From the NCBI GenBank assembly GCA_003952965.2, contig CM025849.1:13866334-13930333 (forward strand): a DNA stretch of 64,000 bases. The letters run 5' to 3'. The notes below the pieces were generated by a model that was not told the origin of the DNA, ran no database searches, and saw nothing but the letters and a program-made list of their open reading frames with translations. This DNA is from Morella rubra (Eukaryota > Streptophyta > Magnoliopsida > Fagales > Myricaceae). A program made the position numbers and the translations under genes. Of the stretch, positions 1 through 10,820 are shown in pieces (position 1 is the stretch's first letter; every line of letters starts with the position of its first letter).

Positions 1-1210
1 TTTTTATTAAATAATTTTTTTTATTATAATTTTTATTTAAATATTTTTTCTTTTCACTTTTTCACTGACATTCTCATAAATTATTTTTATTTTTTCATCA
101 ATCATTATATTTTAAAATTTTAACATCTTAAAATTTTAACAATTAAAGGTTGTCAACCGGCATAGATTGCATTCCTTTGGCTTCTCTTCTGTGCAATCCT
201 GTTCCTAGAGACTATTCTATGACGAACTAAGAGTACTGTGAAGATTTAATGATTTTCTAGGGGTTTTAGTCACTTGGTCAGTTGGCCACATGTAATCCCG
301 GTAAAATTCAACTAAGAAAAGATTGTAATTCATGCCCTCCTTGATGGTGTTTCTGTTCATTTTCGTTGATAGACACAAATATGAAAAGACTCTAATTTTC
401 AATCCTCGGAAAAAGAAGAAAAAATAGTTATTATTTGAAACTATTTATTTCATTGCAAACATCAATACACCGAAACAAAGATGTAGTCTTTAGCATCTTC
501 AGCGTGTTTCTGTGTGCCAGGCAATCTACCAATCCACCAAAGCTTCCATCAGCGTACGGCTCGATGGCAGAGAGCCAGATACCCCGAGTCCGAGATCATG
601 TTTTGATATCACTAAATTCTACGAGGTCTCTCGAAGATGGGGGCTCCAAAACAATTGAAAAACGGAGAGGAAAGCCCAGAGGTACACGAGCGAACAAGGG
701 CAATGCCCTGCTAGAATATTTAGGCACAGGTTAAGGCTGCAAAGCAACAGTTGGTACTTTCCCAGTTGGGTCTAGATTAGCTTTTTTTCTTTTTTCTAAA
801 TCCATGTTACTAGATCAATGTTAGGGAGAGTTTGATATTTCTCCCCATGCGCGCCCAACGTACATGGTAACAAAAATAACTGGACATGGGGAATACAGTA
901 AGTTTTCACCCAAGATTATCAACTCCGCGTTCTACCGTATTTCATAACACAGGAAAAACAAAACGGCCTGACTCAATTTTGTCGTAAAATTATGACTACT
1001 TTTTCCCTTGGCACATGTTTCAATTACATTTGTATTTTACATCGAATCCTTTTGGCTGAGAAGCAATAAAGGGTGACTATTAGCCAACCTGTGGCAGAAG
1101 ATGGTCTATATTAATATAGGATTTTTCTAACAGACAAGGCAAAGCTAATGCATTTTCTTGCCCTCCTCTTTTGTGTGAAAAAACCCATTAAATAGCACCC
1201 CACAGCTGCC
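1..1210. other. Spacer upstream of the OVATE gene
   Basis: AT-rich non-coding DNA. The first 150 bases are almost pure A/T with repeated AAAATTTTAA words and resemble the small AT-rich MITEs elsewhere in the window, but only one end is visible. Short open frames here (for example at 435-734) match nothing I know. Confidence 0.5.
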
Positions 1211-1217
1211 TATATAG
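1211..1217 (+). promoter_or_regulatory. Probable TATA box of the OVATE gene
   Basis: TATATAG lies 75 bases before the chosen ATG at 1286, a normal distance for a plant gene with a short 5' leader. It is the only good TATA match in the preceding 100 bases. The start of transcription is inferred, not seen. Confidence 0.5.
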
Positions 1218-1285
1218 ACCCCCCCACTTTTCTTAGAGAAACAGTTTATGCCTTGACGCTGCATTGCGCTCCGAGAACAGAAAAA

Positions 1286-2368
1286 ATGGCTAAACGTTTC
1301 AAGCTCCGAATTTCGAGAGTCATCCCGTCCTTCCAATCCTGCCGTTCTAAAGACCCCGCCACTCTCCCAGCGGATCCTGTTCCTTCAATCTTCCGACCCT
1401 CTCCGGTGGAAAGCAAACTCATCAACCTCCATTTCCCGGCCACTAACCCACTCCAACCCTCCAAACCGCATCACTCTTCCCTGAGGCGTCACGTGTCATC
1501 TGCCTTCATATCCGTCGGCTGCGGGTTCAGATCAAGACGCACTCTCTCTGACGATGACCGAACCGAACCACCCGAGTTTCAATGGGAAAAAGAAGAGAAG
1601 TGGCACGTGGTCGCCAAGGTCTACGAGGAGACTCCTCGCCGTAAAATCTACAACTCCTCGGTCTCCGGCGGCTCCGACTCGGACAATGATGTTTTGGGTC
1701 TTGCTCCGCTGCCGCCGCCACCTTCCACGGTGGAAAAGAAGAAACGACGAGTCAAAAAGAAGAAAACGGCAGCGAAAATTCGCATCAGCACCTCTTCAGC
1801 TGATAGCGGACTGTTCAGCAGCGAAGGTCGTGATGAGAGAGACGACGAAGAGACCGAGACCTTAGTTTCTTCTTCCAGAAGCTTCTCCACCGATTCCTCG
1901 ACAGAGTTCAGCCCTCACTTGGAGACCATACGCGAGATACCACTGAGCTCCACTAGGCGAAAGAAGAAGCAGAAGAGCAAAGTGAAGAAAGTTAAGAAGG
2001 TGAAACGCTCCGTTTCGAAGGGTGAGAAGCCGGAGACGCTGGTGCCTTCGTCTCCGGAGATCGAGTCACCGGCGAGGCTGTCGATGTTCCAAAAGATGAT
2101 ATCGTGCACAGTGGAGGGGAAGGTGAGGGAGAGCTTTGCAGTGGTGAAAAAGTCTGAGGATCCATATGAGGACTTCAAGAGGTCGATGATGGAGATGATC
2201 CTGGAGAAGCAGATGTCTGATGAGAAGGATTTGGAGCAACTCTTGCACTGTTTTCTGTCACTGAACGCCAGGCAACACCATGGAGCTATTGTTCAGGCTT
2301 TCGCCGAGATTTGGGAGATTTTGTTTTGTAGAAGATCAACTAGTCGACATGTTTCTAGGGCTCTTTGA
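1286..2368 (+). CDS. OFP: OVATE family protein (OFP7/OFP8-like transcriptional repressor)
   Basis: A single-exon gene of 360 codons. OVATE family proteins are plant-only nuclear or cytoplasmic regulators that repress transcription, bind TALE homeodomain and TRM proteins, and shape organs. The protein starts MAKRFKLRISRVIPSFQSCR, the conserved N-terminus of this subgroup; the open frame begins 11 codons earlier at 1253, but this second Met matches the family and follows an A-rich leader. Two Lys/Arg-rich stretches (about residues 150-166 and 224-248) could be nuclear-localisation signals. The OVATE domain spans about residues 284-346, with the typical DPYEDFKRSMMEMI start and the AFAEIWEILF end. 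Length is normal and no frame damage is seen. Part of the OVATE domain (2246-2318) is copied exactly, inverted, at 7145-7217. From memory, OFP7 neighbours SF3B4 and a PPR gene in Arabidopsis, as here. Confidence 0.93.
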   Translation: MAKRFKLRISRVIPSFQSCRSKDPATLPADPVPSIFRPSPVESKLINLHFPATNPLQPSKPHHSSLRRHVSSAFISVGCGFRSRRTLSDDDRTEPPEFQWEKEEKWHVVAKVYEETPRRKIYNSSVSGGSDSDNDVLGLAPLPPPPSTVEKKKRRVKKKKTAAKIRISTSSADSGLFSSEGRDERDDEETETLVSSSRSFSTDSSTEFSPHLETIREIPLSSTRRKKKQKSKVKKVKKVKRSVSKGEKPETLVPSSPEIESPARLSMFQKMISCTVEGKVRESFAVVKKSEDPYEDFKRSMMEMILEKQMSDEKDLEQLLHCFLSLNARQHHGAIVQAFAEIWEILFCRRSTSRHVSRAL

Positions 2369-2393
2369 ATCGAATTAGGATGTAGATTATAGA

Positions 2394-2404
2394 AATAAAT
2401 AAAT
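2394..2404 (+). terminator. Likely polyadenylation signal of the OVATE gene
   Basis: AATAAATAAA-type sequence 26 bases after the stop codon. Plant poly(A) signals are loose, so this is only a plausible site. Confidence 0.4.
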
Positions 2405-5400
2405 TCTCTTTTAATATTTTTCCGTGTCGTTGGAAGTTCTCTCTTTTCTCGTGGCTTGTCAATTAATTACCATACGATCATTTTTCATGGGAGAGCGCGC
2501 GGCAGTGATTACCGTACTTTTGAGCCATAAGGTGCCTCTATAGTCTATGCGCTTGAGCCTGCGTTGCAACTTGCAACCAGGACGTGAACTGTGCCTGTGG
2601 ACTAGAGAATCTGTGGGACTGTGAATGATCAACGGCCCTGTATATGTTAACGCTGCTGTCTTTGCCTTTTCCCTTCTGGCATGCGATACTTGCATTGATG
2701 AAAAAAGGTGTGTCGTAAATTTTTTAACGAATATCGATCGGGGAACCAAATAATCTGGGCCTGTAGGTTTCCGACAGAAATAAAAGGCTCTTACATCATA
2801 AATAGAATGGACCCACTCAGCTCGGTGGAGCTTCTAAAAGGTCTCATAGCTGATTGACCGAGTTAACACTTTTGGTGCATGGTCATGGACAAGCATGGTC
2901 ATTTCAAAGTGACATGTGGATCAGCATCGAACTCTTGGACTGGGGACCCCTACTTCACTCTCGTTTACGGATTTGACCAAGAATCTCAAGGTCGAACAAT
3001 TTGGGATGCATTATTAATAATTTCCACCATTTTACTTACACTGATTATTCCCGTGCACATGGGAGTACTCATAGAACTAGGGTCCACATGTTCCCAATTA
3101 GTTGGAAACTATCATCATATCCATCCTCACAGAAAGTGCCGTTCTCCGATGAATTGCTGTTTTTCACTCAAAGGGTTCTTGGTCTCGAGCATTTTATATC
3201 AAGGGAGGTCTTGATAAAAATGCTTCTAATGATCATGGAGACGGAGACGGTCCATCTTACAAGGCTAGGAGGAGCAATATGATTGCGGCTGCCTTCGACT
3301 TTAGAGGTAGCGACAAAATTGCTTTAGCAAGAAGGGTGCGGCGTCTTAATTTGATGAAGTAGAACAATCTGCCAATCAAGTGACAACAGCTGATGCTGTA
3401 AGGCATAGGGGATAATGAGGGTGTGCTGCCGGCCGAGAGCCATGGCCTCTTCATGTAATGCTAGCTTGCTGTGTTCCATAAAAGCCAGATCGTGTTCATG
3501 AAAGCTAAAGCTACAAACAAAATGGTGGGTGCAGAAGAAGGATTTAGATTGGTGTTCGATCTATAGTTTATGACAGATTTGGTAGCACATTGTTGGGTGT
3601 TTAGAGGTCAAAAAGATCCTCACAATGACACTCGAGAAGAAACTGAACATAGAGTAAAGAGGAATCTCTTATTTGGTTTCTTCTTCGATTTGTTTGCTGG
3701 GATAAGGAATGAACACATAGAAATTCTATACCAATAAGGAATATGGGATGGAATTACGCATTGGTGTATACTGATCTGTGAATTTTTTCTGGAGCAATAA
3801 AATTCAACGACGTAAGCAAATAGTCATATAGCTTCGCAATTCCCTTTATCTTATACTGTCATATCAAAGCTTTTTAATAACTCACCAGTTATTGGAACGC
3901 ACTTTTCAAGTAATTAAAGGGAAAAGAGAAGACTTATATTCTGCCTTTGATCAAGCAAGCTCCAACAATAATAATTCTGTAGAAGAAAAGACTTTCAGAA
4001 TCGCCATGAGACTCTTCTTCTATCTCAAGGACCTTTGAACAGTTTTATAGCAGTAATCATGAACGTAGATATTTAAGAGGGATAAGCTATATATGATATA
4101 CCATTCTAAAATCAGCTCCGTAAACAAATTTCCTGAGAGTCTTGATTAAATATCCATTCAATATGTATTCTGATAGACAATTAACGAGACGACTTAGACA
4201 CAACAAATTTATGATTTCTAAAGAGAATGATTTATTTTCTTAATATAGGAAATAAAAATAAAAATTTTCTAATCTTTTAAGATCAAAAGAAATACTTTAA
4301 AACCAATCTTAAAAAAAATTCAACACTAACATACATATATAATAAACTTGATGTTCAATCTTCTCAGATATTGTGAGCTTCTTGAATGATAGTAAAGAAC
4401 ATTTTCTTTAGGCTCACAGGTTTGCTCGTAAGTAGAAAGACATTCAATAACTTTGTACTAACATATTTCTTTGAATATTCCGAAGAAAAAAATTTGTCGC
4501 CAATTGTATTAACCTCACTGCGCGCTAGCAGTGGCATAGAATGCACTTCTTCAGGGAAATCCTATTCAGAATGGGACATCAGCATTGTAAGTGTCCATAG
4601 CAAATTATAGTTTTGTAGACAATGTTATTTTTATTGTGGGCGATTCGCGCAGGCTCTGCACTTTTTTCTCTTCACAATCAATATACTGTTATCTCTGATT
4701 AGTTATTAAATGAAAGGCATCTGTCAAGACTCGTAAGTAATTTTTCAAAGACAATCTTGAACTCGACGTAGTAACATGTACTCGTGATTCATAAGGTGCA
4801 TAGCGTACAGCTATGCTGGTTGGTCTATGCTCCTTTGATCAATATAGTCTTGTCTTACTACAATATATTATAATGTTAATCTGTAATTTGCTCCTGTCGA
4901 AACTTATTTTAGACTATGTTGAGCCATTGAATGATAAATATCATGGCAAAAATTGGGAAGTATTGCGCTATAATACCCAAATTTAAAATTATAATCTAGT
5001 GCAAAACATTAACCCAACTCATTATTAAAAACTAAAAAAAGAAAAAAAGAGAAAGTGTCTGACTAGAATACGTTGAAGTGTGGGTGAAAATAATTGATAT
5101 AGAAGAAGAACATGTACTGACCTAAAACATGCATGCACGTCTGTTCCTCCGTGCATAAAAGTCAATAGCGCGGCCGCAAATATACGTATGAGTTGACTGC
5201 GTCCAATAGTGCGTTTAACCGGTAAGTTGAAAAGGGATGTCGGCATACCCCCACGGTCATGGTATCGTTGCCTCTTCAGGTACTAATCTTATTTGCAAAA
5301 TTCTTTAAATATAGAAGTGGATCATTCCTTTGAATGATTAAACTGAGGTAATATCACAAGGAGATCTGAAAGGAAAGAATGTTACACGCCTTTTTACCGA

Positions 5401-7144
5401 GTGAACAGACAAATTGAATCATAAGAACTCATTATCATTATTCTGTCTATCGGTAAGCAAAACGCACGTCAAGTCAAGATAACGAATAGTGACATATTGC
5501 CCTCTTAATTTGTCTAGATACCCGGAGTCATGTTGAGGAGGGGATTAGGGGCGCTTATGACGGTTCTTCACACTTTATGGGGATGTTGGAACCCGCTATT
5601 CACTTGAGTACCATTGTGCACGGGAATACATCTGCGATGTCATTATCTACATGTAAGATAAAATGTGGGAAATTATCTATAATTCATCAAAATCTCGTTC
5701 GGTCTTCTCTTCAAGTTTCAGGCTAGGTCCCACGGAATTCGTCGGAAAGAGTTGCATGGTCAAGATCACGTAGAATCGAGGCAGTGCAATGTAGTGAGAT
5801 GCCTATCAGCTGAGAGCACAGTGTACGTTGGCTGATCAGTAATGTCACTATATAATGACCTTGCTTGTAGTACATTACCTCGCAACCGGGAATAAGAGTG
5901 TTACACTTCTTCGGCCTATAGTCAATCCGAGTGTTCTAGTATTGAAGGAGCATCATTTATAGGGCCAAGGTCCACCAACTATTAGTTTACAAAACCATTT
6001 CCTATATCGTATGTACTGACCCGGTATACGAGACAAAGGAAGACCTTGGTGATTTCTGATACCGAGAATTCCTCGTACCTCGAGATCTTCTGTATCGCCG
6101 ATGATAATATCGTTCAGTTCGAGGATAATGGATAAAACGATCAAAAAAGTCAATGGTTGTTTCATCAATGCAAAGGAGTCACTGTCGGTCTGGAGGAGCA
6201 GAAACGGCTAAAAAGATGTCACACTGCCGTTATCCAAAAAAGAAACAGAAGAGACTTTGTGGCGCACAATGAGCGTAGAAATCATAAATTACATGACCGT
6301 TTGTAGGAATTCCTACTACAATACTCTGGGACACGTCGTGTTCGAAAACTTATTTCCTAAAAGATTCAAATCAATTAAATATTATTATTATCACAAAAGT
6401 CTTAAAAAACCGCTAATAAACACTAATAGCCGATGAGTTTACACGTTGCAAATAATTCGACACAAGCGTCTCTATTTAAAAGGACAACAGCATGTTCAGA
6501 GAATACTACAGTTTAGATGGCTATTTAATAAATGTGCTCAAATAAGTACAAGTCTTTCTCTCTAAGTTTAATTCTACTTGAGCAGTCAGCCTAAAGCATT
6601 TCATATAACTTTTTTATTTACATTGAAAATAACAGTCTACGTAAAATCATTGGTTATCTATTACATCCTACTTGCACCAAACACATCACGCAGAAAAGAG
6701 CGAACCGTATACAAACACATATTTCCGAAACAGCAATAAATTATTGCAACTTTTAAATCCTAAGATTTTTCACACAACGACGAACATGCGTAAAGATAGA
6801 GATTGAAATCTAGAGGTGGAGAAGATTTATTTGAGATAGTTTATGTGGTGAGTGGAGTTTATTTCTTAGATAATTTGCTTGTAATTTTTTCTGAAGAATT
6901 TTTATATGATTGTTAATGTTTTAGGATAGTATTTATAGATTAAGTTGTTATAATGTAATCTTTAAAAAAAATGGAATTCGTCTTAGTGTGTTAGTATTTT
7001 AATTATTTTGAATAATGTTCATAAGAAAAAATACATACGAAGAGTTCTTTTAATATATAACCGTAAAGTGCTCATAGTAATTAAGCCGGACCTCTTGTTA
7101 CATCATCTTTCTTCATGAGTAACTAGCTCGGTCGGAGTACAAAG

Positions 7145-7217
7145 TCTCCCAAATCTCGGCGAAAGCCTGAACAATAGCTCCATGGTGTTGCCTGGCGTTC
7201 AGTGACAGAAAACAGTG
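7145..7217 (-). repeat. Exact inverted copy of part of the OVATE coding region
   Basis: These 73 bases are the exact reverse complement of 2246-2318, which encodes the HCFLSLNARQHHGAIVQAFA region and the start of EIWE in the OVATE domain. Identity stops abruptly on both sides, and the flanks share nothing obvious with the gene. The distance to the parent is 4.8 kb. Transcription through both arms would give a long-range 73-bp duplex. Confidence 0.9.
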
Positions 7218-10200
7218 GTACTTTGGAAGCAGCAGATAGCAATTGGCGCGATTTGGGATTTATCGCCGATTTATGCGTATGCTATGGACTCATCGCACAG
7301 TAAATCTGCTTTGCGAAGCTCTATTATCTTCCTCCCAAGGCCTACTGTATGATAAGGGTGCTTATTAGTCGCTTCTCTCCAGGGAATCCGAAAATAAAAA
7401 AACTGATAACTTCCATCTTGATATCATGAGCTTTTATGCTAGCATGCGCCAATTTCGGTAAAGAACGATAGTAAGTATGAGTGACGCTCGCATGTCATGC
7501 AGAATGGAGGAGTTCTCCATCGAGTTAACTTTCTAGCTATTCTTACGTTCGTGCTCTACGTCTGAGTTGTGGCAACAGAATGGTTCTGGCTTATCTCCTT
7601 TCTATGTCTCATGGCCCTCTCGAATTAGCGGTCATGTCTTTATGAGTTCAAAGGATAGTCGGTATTTTGCCTTCCTTTCATGAGGTGTGCATACATGCCT
7701 CGACGCTACTACTTACAATCCTCTGCTTCTCATTTCGTGGCTAATCGAGGGGGTTTTCGAGTCACATGACGTCCAGATAAGGTTCGGCCAATGCGTACTC
7801 GATTTAAGGCATGAGTATGTGACGCTAATGGGGCGGAATTTTGGATGTCTATGCAGTTCGGTAGTCAGAGATCCTCTTCGCTATATACATATATCTTACG
7901 TAAGACTTTTTCAATACTATTCAATACGTGTTTTGTCTTTTTTTCTATTTTTAATCTTAAGATCAGAATACATCACAGTTAAATGTCGTATGAATCTATT
8001 AGTTTCTTGGGATGAGACATAACACGAAATTTTATGTATTAATATGTGAGAAAAACTAAATAATTCAGAAGAATCCCGAGGTTTGTGGATTTTCTAATCG
8101 AAGTGAGAGACGCTTGTCGGTATAATTGCCAAATATAGTCACATCTCTTCTTGCAGTATTTACAGCTAGTTGATTTATGATATAGGTTTATAATTGAAAG
8201 AAACCAACAAGCTCTTATTAAATTATGAAAGAACTATGAACAATTCTACAAATTTTTTATAATTTGTAATTCTTAAGTTATTAACTGTATATTTGTATTG
8301 TATTAATGTTACGGATAACGATCCAGCGTCATAGTTTTACTTTGATTAAGATGATTAGAACTACTAGGCTACAAACACGAAATAAGGAGTAGTTTGTAGA
8401 TGTCCTCTCACGCTCCTTTTCTTGCGTATAATGTCTACTCGATGTCTAGCATATATACTCCTCTGCCATATAAAATCCCCTTCGTATCCGGTATCTATAC
8501 AAACTCTAGTAGCGGTGTTTCAGAACTACCAATATGTCGCCATCTGGAGATACACACAACCAAACGAATAAGTTTGGTCCGTTCAACTTAAGGCGAATAT
8601 ATTTGGCGCGAGGGAGTAAGGCGGTCTCTTTCAACGTCAAATGACCGAGTACCTACGGCGACGAACTCCGTGCATCTCGAGGACAATTGAACACACGTCG
8701 CACACTATGAACCGCCGGTTTGGTGGTTCGGGATACTTGTGCTTTTCATCTCTCCGTTCGAGAATAATTTGGCGTGCACTTTATTCAGAATCAGTTAAAG
8801 CTTCGTACGTTACCAACAAAGATAGTCAATGTTCGTTCTTCAGAAATCGATATAAATCCCATATTTTAGAATTTTGTTTTGGAGTGATGTTTTGAAAAAC
8901 TTTGTGGTAGAACGGAAATGATTACGCATTCCACACTATATATGGTAGAATATCATCATAGCACTTTGAGTATAGAGGCTTTATTATGCGTTGTACAACA
9001 CATTCCCAATTTATTTCTTTTTGATTTTGTACGGAAATTACAATCAATGCTGGCTTTTGTCGGTGATTATCTGGCTTTATCTTCCCCCTTTTCACGCCTG
9101 AGCAACATAAATTTATTACTCAGTTTTCTGAGTATTATCTATAATCAATGAGACAATTTTGGATGATATGAACGGATAATGAAATCTTGCAAAAGAAAGC
9201 AGAAGTGCGAATGAGTCTGAATTTGATGATAATGGCTTAAGTTGTTATATTGCTGTAATCACGGATTGGACATGCTACTTGGAGGCTGCGTAAAGTCGTC
9301 CAATGTGTTAGAGGCGTTAGCTTTTGGATCGAGGAAAAAAGGATTTATGAACATTTCGAAACACCCTATATATCCTGAGATTCAGGTCAGTCATTGTACC
9401 GCGTTCCTTATTCGAGATTCACTGAGAGTTACCTTTGATAACGAAACATGTTGAATATTTGTATCCGAGAGAGAAAAGTTATTACTATATTGTTTGTTGA
9501 ATACTATGCATATGCTTATGATGTTTCGGGTCTCGATTTCGATATGTATAGAAGACTGTAAGTGTCTGTCGAGATAAATCATACTTGTGTATATTTTATC
9601 AGCACAGATGGTGCGAGAATGCGGATTACTTGGAGTCGAAACGAGAATATCTCATTGTGAGGTCTTTGAATTTAGCATACATATATGTGGCGTTAATTTA
9701 AACATATGTCAATTAGTTGATCTCTGGAATTGCACAGGAAGCGTAGCAGCATGCAGACGCACAGTAGGGAGCGGAATCATTCGGAAGCCATGCTGTATTG
9801 ACATTAGCGAGGAGGGCAAAATACGTGATCTTCGGCTTGTGTTTTTCCCGAGGATCTTGATGTCATTTTTTCATTGGTGCATCTTATTGAAGCTCAAGCA
9901 AGAACTTGGGGTTTGATGGTCTTAACCTTCGAGATTCCAAGCTACAATATATAATTGAGAGTGTGGGGGCAGGTATGTGATGTCATCATGGGTATTAAAT
10001 CTGATTGTTTTATCGGGTTGATTATCTGCTTTTGAATGTGATGGTGTCGACTGCAGCAGGACAAATTACTAGGTTTTAGCTGAGCAAGATTGTGAGTTAG
10101 AGATTGCTGATGCAAAAGTGATCGATACTGAGCATATATTTTATTATTATGTGCAAAGGACTAGAGCAATATCTATATTTTGGCAGTTTTTTAGAATTTC

Positions 10201-10797
10201 TTAAATAACAGATAAAATAATGAAGTACATCGTTGTTTTTTTCTATCTTTTTTTCAATTCTGACTTGTTCTGCCTGTGTTGAGTTATAAAGATGATACTA
10301 TTATTTGTTAGGTCAGCATGTAATTGAATGCTCTCCCTTTAGTGTTTGAGTCTCAGCAAAAAATGTGGTAATTCACCCGCTTTACCTACCCTTTTGTCAG
10401 CTGCTGCCTCTCCTGCCTCTCGTCCCTCTGAGAGTGGAATTCTCCTAATTCCTCTGGAATGATGTTGTCTAGTCAGGTGTATCAACTTGTTGAATTCATG
10501 TGAGAAAATTCGCAGTGCAAATCTAGTTGTGAGTTGGCAATGATGAACACATGCTCGATAAGCGTAAATTGCAGAAGCAGCTGGAGAGAGAGTTGGTCAC
10601 TAGATTGGATTGTTTCATCACTTGCTTTATGGAATATAGATCGTTGACTAGGATATAGTGCTATCGTTATAAGGGTTTAATAGAGAGAATAGTCAGTGCA
10701 TATAGAATTTGGCATTTATAATTCTGGGGATCGCTCCATGTATAAATGATCGGGAAGCTCAAGAGCGCCCACTGTATGTTTCCTCTTAAGGTGAATT

Positions 10798-10820
10798 ACT
10801 GGTTATATTTTATAACCAGT
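10798..10820. repeat. Small perfect hairpin
   Basis: ACTGGTTATA, three T, then TATAACCAGT: a 10-bp perfect stem with a 3-base loop, inside the anomalous block. No gene end lies nearby, so a terminator role is not supported. It may be chance. Confidence 0.4.

Noticed and set aside
435-734. 99-codon plus-strand open frame upstream of the OVATE gene
   Set aside because: No recognisable domain, low-complexity end, no second exon; treated as chance.
2879-3214. 111-codon open frame in the anomalous block
   Set aside because: Random-looking composition, no motif, overlaps another frame of similar length, and no promoter or splice logic.
7687-8022. 111-codon open frame in the anomalous block
   Set aside because: No family features; isolated Cys and Tyr residues without pattern. 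Length is within chance for this composition.
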